A stretch of 64,000 nucleotides of DNA, taken from Naumovozyma dairenensis CBS 421 (taxonomy: Eukaryota > Ascomycota > Saccharomycetes > Saccharomycetales > Saccharomycetaceae). Of the stretch, positions 50,250 to 59,145 are shown piece by piece (positions within the stretch are counted from its first letter, which is position 1; each line of letters begins with the position of its first letter). The stretch covers positions 310,001-374,000 of the forward strand of contig NC_016489.1 in NCBI RefSeq assembly GCF_000227115.2, written 5' to 3'. The translations under genes and the position numbers were made by a program. The notes under the pieces are model-generated. The model was not told the DNA's origin, ran no database searches, and saw only the letters and a list, made by a program, of their open reading frames with translations.

Positions 50250-50598
50250 ATGAACATTTTGTTCTTTTAATGTTCAGTGCCATTGAAATTGGGGTTGTGA
50301 TATTTTTTTTCCTGGCACAAAATATATACAACAAAGTCAGCCTCAACGTTGAATAAATTCACCTAGTTATTGTCTGTCTACTTTTCGTAATCGAGCATTT
50401 TTGTAATACCGGTTATATAATTCGATACTCTAGATAAATTTGGTCAGGTAATAGGAAAAAGGAAAGAGGGAAACAAATTTAATCACAAATATAGTCGTTT
50501 TTTTTATTACAGTGAAAGAAATTACAATGCAAGAAAATTAAATAAATTAAATAAATTAGATAATGTATATATATGCATGAATGTAAGTAGCAAGATCA
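50250..50598. other. Intergenic: tRNA-Ser to MPP6 3' end
   Basis: 349 bp, AT-rich, with a T-run at 50498-50505. No gene seen. Confidence 0.45.
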
Positions 50599-51225
50599 TC
50601 ACCTTTTCTGTTTCTTAGTCTTGTTATTTTTGCCAGATTTCTTATTACTCATTTTATGTTTTATACTCTCCTTGAACATGGTATCCAATTCATAATCATC
50701 ATCATCATCTTCTTCTTCTTCTTCTTCTTCGTCATTATTATTCTGTTTTCTCTTTTTGGAAACAGTTTCTTCTTCCCCATCACTTACCTTAGTATACAAT
50801 TTTTGTTGTTCTTCCCTCTTGATACCAAAATTCAATCTACCAAGAATAGGTGCATTACCTTTCGTATTATTATGATAATTCATTTCCCTTTGTAAAGTTG
50901 TGACACCGACGTCCTGTACGATATTAGGCAAAAATCTCTTCCTTTTCTTAATGATGATTGTTTTCTTTGTCTTGTTCGGTATAGCTGCCGTCGTGTTTGT
51001 TGTGCTGCTGCTGCTGCTGGTAGTCTGACGATCTAATGACCACTCTGAGTTATCACGGAAATTACCATTAATAGTGATATTACTATCATTTGATGAATTA
51101 TTTGATATTGAACGATCATTTAATAAACTATCCGTTGTATCTGAGTCATTTTTAGAGAATTTCATGAACTTCATGTTCATGACCCTACTGGAGAGAGACC
51201 CACTTACTTGTTTCGAACTGCTCAT
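50599..51225 (-). CDS. MPP6: Nuclear exosome cofactor Mpp6
   Basis: Mpp6 binds the nuclear exosome (Rrp40/Rrp6) and helps recruit Mtr4 for 5.8S rRNA processing and RNA surveillance. The product is 208 residues (186 in S. cerevisiae). The conserved N-terminal motif is LSSRVMNMKFMKFSK, near-identical to yeast. A middle motif, ILGRLNFG, and the acidic stretch EEEEEEDDDDDYELDTMFKESIK match the architecture, and the C-terminus is basic (KSGKNNKTKKQKR). It is divergent to MRPL50, in the YNR024W-YNR022C order with SNF12 missing between them. Confidence 0.93.
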   Translation of the reverse strand: MSSSKQVSGSLSSRVMNMKFMKFSKNDSDTTDSLLNDRSISNNSSNDSNITINGNFRDNSEWSLDRQTTSSSSSTTNTTAAIPNKTKKTIIIKKRKRFLPNIVQDVGVTTLQREMNYHNNTKGNAPILGRLNFGIKREEQQKLYTKVSDGEEETVSKKRKQNNNDEEEEEEEDDDDDYELDTMFKESIKHKMSNKKSGKNNKTKKQKR

Positions 51226-51335
51226 AGTTATTATATCGTTAGACCTGCTTTGTTTCTATTTAATAGTTTTTGAAACAATAGATAATAATTTAATGTTGCA
51301 AAAAAAACTTTGAAGCTATCTAATGGTATCTCGCT

Positions 51336-51366
51336 TCATCTCATCTCATCTCATCTCATCTCATCT
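51336..51366. repeat. (TCATC)n repeat made of PAC-like cores
   Basis: Six TCATC units; read on the MPP6 strand they give overlapping GATGAGATGAG, each containing the GATGAG core of the PAC element. Confidence 0.8.
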
Positions 51367-51390
51367 TATCAATAAGCGTTTCTCTTTAAT

Positions 51391-51401
51391 AAAATTTTTC
51401 A
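51391..51401 (-). promoter_or_regulatory. RRPE element upstream of MPP6
   Basis: AAAATTTTTCA, the reverse complement of TGAAAAATTTT, 25 bp from the PAC-like repeat and about 165 bp from the MPP6 ATG. The PAC/RRPE pairing is the mark of ribosome-biogenesis promoters. Confidence 0.65.
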
Positions 51402-51613
51402 GAAAAGACCATTTATTTAATTTCCCAAATAAAAAATGTCCCGTAAAGGATTCGTTGTAGGCCTCCCGATATTTCTTGACAAAAATCTAACTAACTTAAC
51501 TATACAAATAATAATATCACTACTTCCCTCTTAATGGCTTGAATTGTAATAAATGGTATGGCACCTCGTCTACTTATCCTCACATAACAAATCCCCCATC
51601 AATACGATACACC

Positions 51614-52069
51614 ATGTTCAAACCATCCAGGATATGCCTCAGTAGTTTCTCCAAACGTACCAAAAGAGTCCAAGTCCAACTCTTGAAAGATTTCCCCATG
51701 TTCCATCTATTTAAGGGCCAAGTTACCAAAGTGAAACCATCATTCATGAGGAACTTTTTACATCATGGGAATGGTGCTAAATATATCCTAGATGACAAGA
51801 AAGATATTGATCCCCTGCTCTTGGCAAGTTATCAGGAGAGACAAGCTGAGATAGAATTGATGAATGCCAAGGCAGCTGCATCAGCTTCGCCAGCAATAAC
51901 GATGAGTACTAATAGCGTATCACCACTGACAAGGACAGATCTTGAAACCCTGAAGCAACTGATGTTAGAAAAGAAAGAGAAAGACGACGAAAAACATGAG
52001 AAAAAAGAAAAGGGTATTAATCCTGATATAACGTTGGAAAATGTGAAAATCCCTGGTTTGGATCTTTAA
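51614..52069 (+). CDS. MRPL50: Mitochondrial ribosomal protein bL9m (Mrpl50)
   Basis: Large-subunit mitoribosomal protein of the bacterial L9 family. The product is 151 residues from ATG 51614 (139 in S. cerevisiae). The N-terminus MFKPSRICLSSFSKRTKR is basic and hydroxylated, as expected of a mitochondrial presequence. The L9 N-domain follows: VQLLKDFPMFHLFKGQVTKVKPSFMRNFLHHGNGAKYIL, with the conserved GxGxxxxVxxGYxRNxL-like pattern in its divergent yeast form. The C-terminal half is Ala/Lys/Glu-rich and ends in the motif VKIPGLDL. Confidence 0.9.
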   Translation: MFKPSRICLSSFSKRTKRVQVQLLKDFPMFHLFKGQVTKVKPSFMRNFLHHGNGAKYILDDKKDIDPLLLASYQERQAEIELMNAKAAASASPAITMSTNSVSPLTRTDLETLKQLMLEKKEKDDEKHEKKEKGINPDITLENVKIPGLDL

Positions 52070-52319
52070 ACCCATGCGTTGTCGTCTATCCATTCATTCC
52101 GTCATATCTTAATTCCACTTCTGTATATATTTAATTTATGTAGTTACCTATTAATACATTCTTACTTTTACAAAGCCATCCACCCATATAGTCTACCTTG
52201 TTCTTTAAATTTAGCGCTATAGAATAACGCCATATATAACTGTTATACATTATTAACATGGATGTCAATCTTATCAAAACACCTCGAGAAAGCTCCAACG
52301 CAAAAAAAAAACAACGCAA

Positions 52320-52991
52320 ATGAGTAAAGAAGACAAAGGAATAGAATGGTGGAGAAGAACGTTCCAATACAAGACAGGTCTTGGTTTGACTTCTGAGTTG
52401 AAAGCTCAATATGAATCTGATTACTCAACCATACTCAACAAGAAACAATGTATTCAATGTTATAAAGATCGTGATTGGATGCTTTCATATTCTCCTATGA
52501 TCAGATTCATGACCCAACGTATCAAACAAATTTCAAAAGATGATGATTTGAAATTCGATGAAAAGATTATATGTGATGTTTGTGATAATACGAAAAGTGG
52601 CGGGTATCATCCTGATTTTGGTATATTGTTATGTCAGAATCGATTAAGAGATAAATGGCATCTCGAAGATACGTTAAGTCATGAGTTAATTCATTGGTAT
52701 GATCAATTGAAATGGGAGGTCGATTGGTTGAATTTGAAACATCATGCTTGTTCGGAAATTAGAGCTTCTAATCTAAGTGGAGAATGTAGATTTTGGCAAG
52801 AATTTAAACGACGTGGTGGATTCACTTTTAAAATTGCTAAGGGTCAACAAGAATGTGTTAAAAGAAGAGCTATATTGAGTGTCATGGGGAACCCCAATTG
52901 TAAAGATAAAGAGCATGCTGAAAGAATCGTAGAAGAAGTTTGGGAAAGTTGTTTTAATGATACAAGACCATTTGAACAAATATATAAATAA
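52320..52991 (+). CDS. ATP23: Mitochondrial metalloprotease/chaperone Atp23
   Basis: Intermembrane-space protease that matures Atp6 of the F1Fo ATP synthase and acts as its assembly chaperone. The product is 223 residues (227 in S. cerevisiae). The zinc-protease motif HELIH lies at 121-125 (DTLSHELIHWYD). Conserved cysteines, needed for import through Mia40, are seen in CIQCYKD, CDVCDN, LLCQNRLRDKW, HHACSEIRAS, SGECRFW and GNPNCK. The C-terminus TRPFEQIYK matches yeast. The start is ATG 52320. The MRPL50-ATP23-ARE2 order follows YNR022C-YNR020C-YNR019W without YNR021W. Confidence 0.97.
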   Translation: MSKEDKGIEWWRRTFQYKTGLGLTSELKAQYESDYSTILNKKQCIQCYKDRDWMLSYSPMIRFMTQRIKQISKDDDLKFDEKIICDVCDNTKSGGYHPDFGILLCQNRLRDKWHLEDTLSHELIHWYDQLKWEVDWLNLKHHACSEIRASNLSGECRFWQEFKRRGGFTFKIAKGQQECVKRRAILSVMGNPNCKDKEHAERIVEEVWESCFNDTRPFEQIYK

Positions 52992-53156
52992 ATGAGCACA
53001 TAGAAGTCAAGATACATATATATACAAATAAGACCCCACCTGTAAATAACATTCGAAAATTTTAAATCACAGTAGATCATATTATGTTATAATAAATAGA
53101 TATATAAATAACTTTGAAACAAATTATTATTCATAAAAAAGAGGCGTGCATTCATA

Positions 53157-55091
53157 TCAGAAAACCAAATATAATGTACACATCATACTTGGACCAACAC
53201 ATATACCAATCCAAAAAATAACATTACCAATAATTGTTCTTTCTTTAAAATATTTCGATTCTGAAATCATCATTAAGGGAACTTGTAACATCTGGAAGAA
53301 GAATAAGTAAAATCTTAATCTTTTAAAGATAACAAACATGGATAATTCATGAACTACAGAACTAATGAAAAAGGTCATCATTGTTGCTTGCATTTTGTTC
53401 AATTTCAATGAACTCATAGAACTATGATAAACATGTCTAACCAAAAATTTATGCACTGGAACATTCCAAATTCTAGAGAAATCTCCCCAACTGACACAGT
53501 TCCACCAATCACCATAAAAATATCTATCACCAAATCTGGTTAATTCTGCAATACAATTCAATATTGCTTCCCAAATTAAAAAAAAAGTTAATAAATACAT
53601 CACAATAAAACTTGGTATTAGATCAATGAACAATTTTAACCATACACCAAATTTATCAACAAATGGCATACCAGAATCTCGAACTTCTAAACCTTTCACG
53701 GCTATTGGATACATGAAAACTTCAGCATCAATAATCATTAAACAAATGGTACCAAATATGGCAAACACTTTTTCAGTCACATAGCGCCATCTAATCTTTT
53801 TAGTTCTTGGATATTCAATTTGATAAACAAGTGCGGGGAACATTGTATACATAAAATAATTTGATAAATTAATATTCTTCGGGAATTTTAAATTCTCATC
53901 GTTAGTTTGAGCATTCAATTCATATTGACAAAACGAACTACTTTTCTTTAAAGTCTTTATTATATCTTGATTTTGATTTTTCTCATTTTCATCTTTAATC
54001 TTTGCCAATGCTTTCTTGGAATATTTCAACTCATCATAAATGAACCATAAATAACCATTATAAAAGGCAAAGGAATGCATTTTCATCAAAAGGACTAAAG
54101 AATGTAAAAATAAGAAAATCTTAGCTATCCAATGTAGTTTCAAAATCTTTTCAGTTGCATTCATGAAAAACAAAACAAACCAAAATTCATAAATTGAAGT
54201 AATTGTCCAACCTACACGTTTCCATTTAATCCATCTTCTCTTACAACAATATTGAATGAAGAAATTGAAATAAGTACAAAGATACATTGTTAAATCCACC
54301 ATCGCGACGGTAACAATATCAGTAGTCATAAACTTTAAAATAGAGGAATCTCTAAATGAGTTATCATGATCCAAATAATAATCAACGAGGACTCTAAATG
54401 CAGTTAAAGCAATAGCCATCCAACCTGCCACATAAATACCTGAAAAATTAGTAATAGCTTTAGAAGTATCCAAAGTAATGATATCATCTGGATTCAATTT
54501 CCCTTGACGAATTAACTTTCTCTGTTGCATTTCATAATCTTTCATGATTTTCTCTAAAGTAGGTCCTTGAAAATTTAATTGATATGGTTCATTAACAGAT
54601 CCATCAAGAATACTTGGTCTTGGTTCGAATGCTACATCATCAAAATAGGAAATAAAAGTTTCTGTACCTCTTTTATATCTTGTCTTTTCTTTATCGTGAA
54701 GGACATGAACATGACTCATGAACATATTTTCATCCAAATTGCTTTGAGCGGACATTGCTGGTGATAAAACTGCCATTGGTACCGTCTGTGCATCCACTGT
54801 GCCCGTATTTGTAATGGAATCTTCATCTACTTCATCCTTGTTCTTGTTCTTGTTTTTGTATTCACCTTTGTTGTTAGTCTTGTTGTTGTCATAGTCTGCC
54901 AATTTCGTGTCTAATATATTTACATTTTGATCAGTGATTCCAGTTTGTTCAGTCTCGCTGGAGGTAATACTTGCGTCACTACTACTTAGTTCATTAGTTG
55001 CACCAAGTACAATCGATCTTCTTTTTGTATGTGGAGCATTTAATTTTTGAATCTCTTTGAAACGGTCATCATTAAGTAACTTCTCCTCCAT
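53157..55091 (-). CDS. ARE2: Acyl-CoA:sterol acyltransferase Are2
   Basis: ER enzyme that esterifies ergosterol for lipid-droplet storage (MBOAT/ACAT family). The product is 644 residues (642 in S. cerevisiae Are2). The cytosolic N-terminus (1-200) is charged and low complexity (NKNKNKDEVDED). Many membrane segments follow from about 215. The ACAT signature FYGDWWNCVSWGDFSRIWN and the active-site histidine in SSVVHELSMF are present. A histidine-containing VHKFLVRHVYHSSMSS segment links them. The ohnolog ARE1 (YCR048W) has a different context; adjacency to ATP23 and RCF2 supports ARE2. Confidence 0.94.
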   Translation of the reverse strand: MEEKLLNDDRFKEIQKLNAPHTKRRSIVLGATNELSSSDASITSSETEQTGITDQNVNILDTKLADYDNNKTNNKGEYKNKNKNKDEVDEDSITNTGTVDAQTVPMAVLSPAMSAQSNLDENMFMSHVHVLHDKEKTRYKRGTETFISYFDDVAFEPRPSILDGSVNEPYQLNFQGPTLEKIMKDYEMQQRKLIRQGKLNPDDIITLDTSKAITNFSGIYVAGWMAIALTAFRVLVDYYLDHDNSFRDSSILKFMTTDIVTVAMVDLTMYLCTYFNFFIQYCCKRRWIKWKRVGWTITSIYEFWFVLFFMNATEKILKLHWIAKIFLFLHSLVLLMKMHSFAFYNGYLWFIYDELKYSKKALAKIKDENEKNQNQDIIKTLKKSSSFCQYELNAQTNDENLKFPKNINLSNYFMYTMFPALVYQIEYPRTKKIRWRYVTEKVFAIFGTICLMIIDAEVFMYPIAVKGLEVRDSGMPFVDKFGVWLKLFIDLIPSFIVMYLLTFFLIWEAILNCIAELTRFGDRYFYGDWWNCVSWGDFSRIWNVPVHKFLVRHVYHSSMSSLKLNKMQATMMTFFISSVVHELSMFVIFKRLRFYLFFFQMLQVPLMMISESKYFKERTIIGNVIFWIGICVGPSMMCTLYLVF

Positions 55092-56027
55092 AGTGATGAG
55101 TCTTTTTGTATGTTATGATGGATCCTTTTTTGTTCTAGTATAAAAAAAGGGAGCGTTTGTCTAAACAGGTTCTAGTTAGCAATTTTATTGTAATACTTTG
55201 TTAAAATGAATAGCTATTATAATTTCAATATCCAGGGTTTTCTAAGGCCCTTCTATCTTGTGTAGATTAGATCAGCAAAAATATTGTATTATATAATGGA
55301 CCCTTTTTACCCTTTAAGTTTCGAGTGAGATTTTTTTTTCCCAAGTTTCTGTGTCAACTTCTTTTTTCCTCCTTCATCCGGCGGAATCTTCCTGGACGAA
55401 AGTTCTATTAAGTAATAATACGGCGATACGTTGTTATTTTTGTGTTAATTAGGGGATTCCCCCGAGGTCATTTCTTCATGTAATTTTAAACGAAACAGAA
55501 AATCGGAAAAAGGAGATCTAGTTCTCTTCTTCTGCGATTTCTATCTTTTTTGATTTCAATTAATGGAAGAAATCTGATTATTTTAAGGGCGTTGTAATGA
55601 AACCCTCGTATATTTGTGAGGTATTTTTGGTTAATTCAAGGCTTAGCTCTGAGCATCAAATTTGGTTGCATAACTTGACAGACCTTGAACTAGCTCTACT
55701 AAAAAAAACCTCTTTCAGTAACTTTGTACACTTGAATTAAAGTAAATTCACTGTTATTAAGTTAACAACTCATAAAACCAAGTACGATATACTAATACGT
55801 TAAAATCGATATCCATACATAGGTGATATGTGCATATATATCTTGGGACAATGCTTACCTTATGCATCAGAATATTTCATTTTATATACATATAAAACTA
55901 AAACACATCTCGCTCTAAGATGAGTAAATACCATAAGTTATCTTAAGTCATTAATATATATTGTTTATTTATAAGAGAAGTTTTGTATCACGTAACATGG
56001 GTCATTATCTATTTTTAGTTGTTGTTC
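55092..56027. other. Intergenic: ARE2 promoter and RCF2 3' end
   Basis: 936 bp between two leftward genes, AT-rich with T-runs. No ORF or RNA gene seen. Confidence 0.45.
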
Positions 56028-56684
56028 TTATTTGAAAATCTTTGCACTAATTCTATCTTCATTAGTAGCAAACCCAGTCTTCAACCTCTCCTCTCTTTCT
56101 TCATTTTCTGCATATTCCAAAGCTTTCTCCCAACGACGCTTTTCATTCATTTTATTCTTATTAGGATGAGATTTTTCCTCATACATACTCAACCCCACAG
56201 AAGCCAATAACAACGCCACTGTAATAAATTGGGCATACATTCTTGCCTGGACAGCCTTTTGTGCAGTATTCATAATCTTATCCCTATTAACCAACACCCA
56301 AGATCCATACATAGAAGCAGCCCATCCAACGGTAATGATCTTATATTTATTAACGAATAATCCATCCATAAATCTTTCACTTAAAGTTGATTGTTTCCTT
56401 AATTCTTTCAATCTAGCTACATCTTCTGAATCCCCATATTTCAATTGATCGTATTTATTTGATGATTCCTCCGCACAAATGACAGTCAATAATGTTGGGG
56501 GTGATATCCAAAAGGCAGTCTTTACAGACCATGGTAATGTTGATATATTAAATTTGGGATATTTCCTTGGTAGTACTTTGAACATTAGTGCTGAGGTAGC
56601 AAAACCTGCTACTGCTCCGATTAGACCACCTCTTAATGTGGCGTACTTTTGTTCTTGGATTTCTTGTGCTGATAGGATCTTCAT
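56028..56684 (-). CDS. RCF2: Respiratory supercomplex factor Rcf2
   Basis: HIG1-family inner-membrane protein associated with cytochrome c oxidase and III-IV supercomplexes. The product is 218 residues from ATG 56684 (MKILSAQEIQEQKYATLRGG), matching the S. cerevisiae N-terminus (224 residues). The frame continues upstream to 56882, but those codons are not conserved and contain other ATGs; I treat them as leader. Hydrophobic segments: GLIGAVAGFATSALMFKVLP, TAFWISPPTLLTVICAEE, and in the HIG1 part ITVGWAASMYGSWVLVN and FITVALLLASVGLSMYEEK. The tail RISAKIFK is family-typical. Confidence 0.94.
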   Translation of the reverse strand: MKILSAQEIQEQKYATLRGGLIGAVAGFATSALMFKVLPRKYPKFNISTLPWSVKTAFWISPPTLLTVICAEESSNKYDQLKYGDSEDVARLKELRKQSTLSERFMDGLFVNKYKIITVGWAASMYGSWVLVNRDKIMNTAQKAVQARMYAQFITVALLLASVGLSMYEEKSHPNKNKMNEKRRWEKALEYAENEEREERLKTGFATNEDRISAKIFK

Positions 56685-57960
56685 CTTACTGGTTGTTCTT
56701 GTCTTTTTTTTTTCTTTCTGGTGTATATATTCTAAAAGGTTATCACGAAATGGAGTATATATTTGGAGATATGGTTGTATGTCAGCAACTTTATATAGAA
56801 AAAAATAAATAGTTGTATCGAGTACGTAACTAAGCAAGAGATATACCATTGAGAGGTGAAATGAATGAAAAATTATGGACAAGCAATATATAAAAGACGA
56901 AGTTATTTCTTTTTTTTTTTCACTCCTTGCTTGTACGGAAAGTTTACTAAGAGAGCTCGACTTTCTACACTTTTACATACATACTTACATACATACATAC
57001 ATACATACATAATGCGGTACATTTCAAGAAAGAAAGAAAGAAAGAAAGAAAGACAATCCAGAGACGACTGCAGCTTGAGCTTTAAAACTCGGCCAGGCCC
57101 ACTTTTTTTACGTCAATTTGGTTGGCTAATAATAATATCATGGCAGGGGCTGGCACTATTACCCTTTATTTGCAATTGCCACTCTTCGTTTCTCCGTCCG
57201 TCTCTCGGCTCGGACGTATTTTTGTCGGAGGACAACTCGGCAGTGTTAACGTTCGCAGAATAAGCCATCTTAACTTCAGAAAATCACATTTTTCCTCGGG
57301 GCCCCGTCCCGCCCCTCGTCTGTTGTTTCCTTTCGATATATGGCGCCGGGGTTTAATGGTGTTAACGCAAGCCCCAGATTTATTTTTATTTATGTACGTA
57401 TGGTTATCCTCTATGATACCATTGACTAATTGACTCAAAAAAAACAAAGTATAGCCACAGTTTTCAGTGAGTTTTATACAAAATCGAGCAATATAACTTG
57501 GACTTTTTGGTTATTCTGTAACTTTGCATGCGGAGTAATAAGGCAAAAATATTTTTTGATTGTGTCAGATTGCACTACGTAGAACGTAGTTGCATTCGTA
57601 CCTTAGTTTTTGCCAACTAGAGCTGCTTTCGAAAAACCGCCTTGTGTTATCGGTGCATGTAAATAAATTTAAGTAATGTGTGTAATACTCTGTTGTTTCT
57701 GATGGACATTCTATGTTTATTACTTATCTGGATAATTGGGTTTACAGAAAGGAGATTGTTAAAAAAAGAAGAGAACCTGAAGGAAAAGAACCAAAAAGAA
57801 TTTACAGTAAAATAAAATAAAAGACTTGGAATATTAAAGGCTAGCTTAAAAAATATGCTAAAATAGAAAGATACGAAAAAAACTATCAAATGCAATAAAA
57901 TAAAAGAATATAACTACGGGAAAAAAAATTATTTCTCAATGAATGATTATTACTGGAAAA
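56685..57960. other. RCF2 upstream region; 3' side of the secreted-protein gene
   Basis: 1.3 kb. Contains a TACA microsatellite, a GAAA microsatellite and a G+C-rich patch at 57290-57350 with CGGGGCCCCG, a perfect 10-bp palindrome, and GCCCC/CCCGCCCC boxes that could bind stress or glucose factors. Overlapping frames of 93-132 codons on both strands show no recognisable protein. Confidence 0.5.
56976..57054. repeat. TACA and GAAA microsatellites
   Basis: TACATACT...(ACAT)n over about 56976-57011, followed at about 57026-57053 by about seven GAAA units. Confidence 0.85.
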
Positions 57961-59145
57961 CTATTGATGCTTTTCATGCCTGTCATTCCTATCATTCCCG
58001 TCATTTCTATCTCTATCATTTCTGTCTCTGTCGTTTCTGTCTCTATCATTTCTGTCTCTGTCATTTCTGTCATTTCTGTCTCTGTCATTTCTGTCTCTGT
58101 CGTTTCTGTCTCTATCATTTCTGTCTCTATCATTTCTGTCTCTGTCATTTCTGTCATTTCTATCGTTTCTGTCTCTGTCGTTTCTGTCATTTCTATCTCT
58201 ATCATTTCTGTCATTTCTGTCTCTGTCGTTTCTGTCATTTCTATCGTTTCTGTCTCTGTCATTTCTATCTCTGTCATTTCTGTCTCTGTCATTTCTGTCT
58301 CTATCATTTCTGTCTCTGTCATTTCTGTCATGGTCTTCGTGATCGTCGTGGTGATCAGGATCTTCATGATGACGGTCCTTGTCCTTATTATAATCACATT
58401 TAACTTTATCTTTACCAACACTACAAGTAATATGAAGAGCATCTCTAATAGGAGCATCCACTCTATAATATTTACTCCATGGTCCACATTGCTTATAATT
58501 ATTGTTGCACATTGTACAAGTTTGTTCTTGGACATCACCCCAGAACATCAATTGTTGTTTCCAACCTTGAGCGACATCTCTTCTAGGAACGTCACATTGA
58601 ATAGTACGCGAACCTCTGCTTTCTTTGACGACATAGGAATCAAGTAATCCTTCAATGTTTTCCCATCTCACTGGACTACCTTTTTCCACTTTCCAATCAT
58701 AATCATAATCCACAGTAATGGGCACTCTCTTATCGTGACGGTCTTTATTAAACGTACAACATGATCCAGGTGTCCATTCAGTCCACCAATGTCCAGATCT
58801 AACAATTTGATATTGCTTCCATTTAAAGCATCTAAAGTCATGTCTGGCAAATGCTGCTCCATTTCTTTCATCACCTTCAACTGCAGTAATATCACTAACT
58901 AAATAACGAGAGTTAGGATCAATGGCAACATTATTAGTACCAGCTAAATCTTTTAAGACTAAAATTGATTCCTTCTTATTTGCCAAGTTAAGTGAAACTG
59001 GGACCTTCTTATTATCTGGTGAATCATCAGTTGTAGTAGTAGTGGTGGTGGCGTCTTGAGTTGCTGGTTCCTTGTTAGCTTCTTTGGATAGAACAATTTC
59101 TGCAAAACAGGAAATTGCTAAAAGGGTAATGGAAGAGAACTTCAT
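57961..59145 (-). CDS. Secreted Cys-rich protein with long Asp-Arg-Asn repeat tail, unrecognised
   Basis: I do not recognise this gene. The product is 394 residues and starts with a clear signal peptide (MKFSSITLLAISCFAEIVLS, 1-20). Residues 21-48 are Thr/Asp-rich. A globular-looking domain (about 49-255) is rich in Trp and has nine cysteines (106, 129, 130, 184, 210, 213, 220, 241, 250), including GSCC and CTMCNNNYKQC, so disulfides are likely. A His/Asp segment (HHEDPDHHDDHEDHD) leads into about 115 residues built only from NDR and NDRDR units, ending NDRHEKHQ. The tail is nearly charge-neutral with extreme charge density. No GPI-anchor signal or membrane helix closes the protein, so free secretion or wall association by charge is inferred. 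It sits between RCF2 and TIM23, adjacent genes in S. cerevisiae, so it is an insertion in this lineage. A large upstream region suggests regulated expression. Confidence 0.85.
   Translation of the reverse strand: MKFSSITLLAISCFAEIVLSKEANKEPATQDATTTTTTTDDSPDNKKVPVSLNLANKKESILVLKDLAGTNNVAIDPNSRYLVSDITAVEGDERNGAAFARHDFRCFKWKQYQIVRSGHWWTEWTPGSCCTFNKDRHDKRVPITVDYDYDWKVEKGSPVRWENIEGLLDSYVVKESRGSRTIQCDVPRRDVAQGWKQQLMFWGDVQEQTCTMCNNNYKQCGPWSKYYRVDAPIRDALHITCSVGKDKVKCDYNKDKDRHHEDPDHHDDHEDHDRNDRDRNDRDRNDRDRNDRDRNDRDRNDRNDRNDRDRNDRNDRDRNDRNDRDRNDRNDRNDRDRNDRDRNDRDRNDRDRNDRDRNDRNDRDRNDRDRNDRDRNDRDRNDGNDRNDRHEKHQ
57985..58337 (-). repeat. Coding minisatellite, 9- and 15-bp units (NDR/NDRDR)
   Basis: On the given strand the units read as variants of ATTTCTGTC and ATTTCTGTCTCTGTC. 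GAT/GAC and AAT/AAC synonymous changes vary between copies while the amino acids do not, which points to selection on the protein repeat. Confidence 0.9.

Larger units (their letters stand above)
51226..51613. promoter_or_regulatory. Divergent promoter of MPP6 and MRPL50
   Basis: 388 bp holding the TCATC repeat and the RRPE element listed next. The MRPL50 frame is open upstream to about 51539 without another ATG. Confidence 0.6.

Noticed and set aside
57985..58337. CRISPR-like regular repeats
   Set aside because: Units are 9-15 bp without unique spacers and lie inside a coding frame of a eukaryote; this is a coding minisatellite.
57943..58647. Plus-strand frame of 234 codons rich in Ile/Ser/Val
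   Set aside because: It is the antisense translation of the DRN repeat gene; the minus-strand frame has a signal peptide, cysteines and codon-level constancy, this one has only repeat composition.
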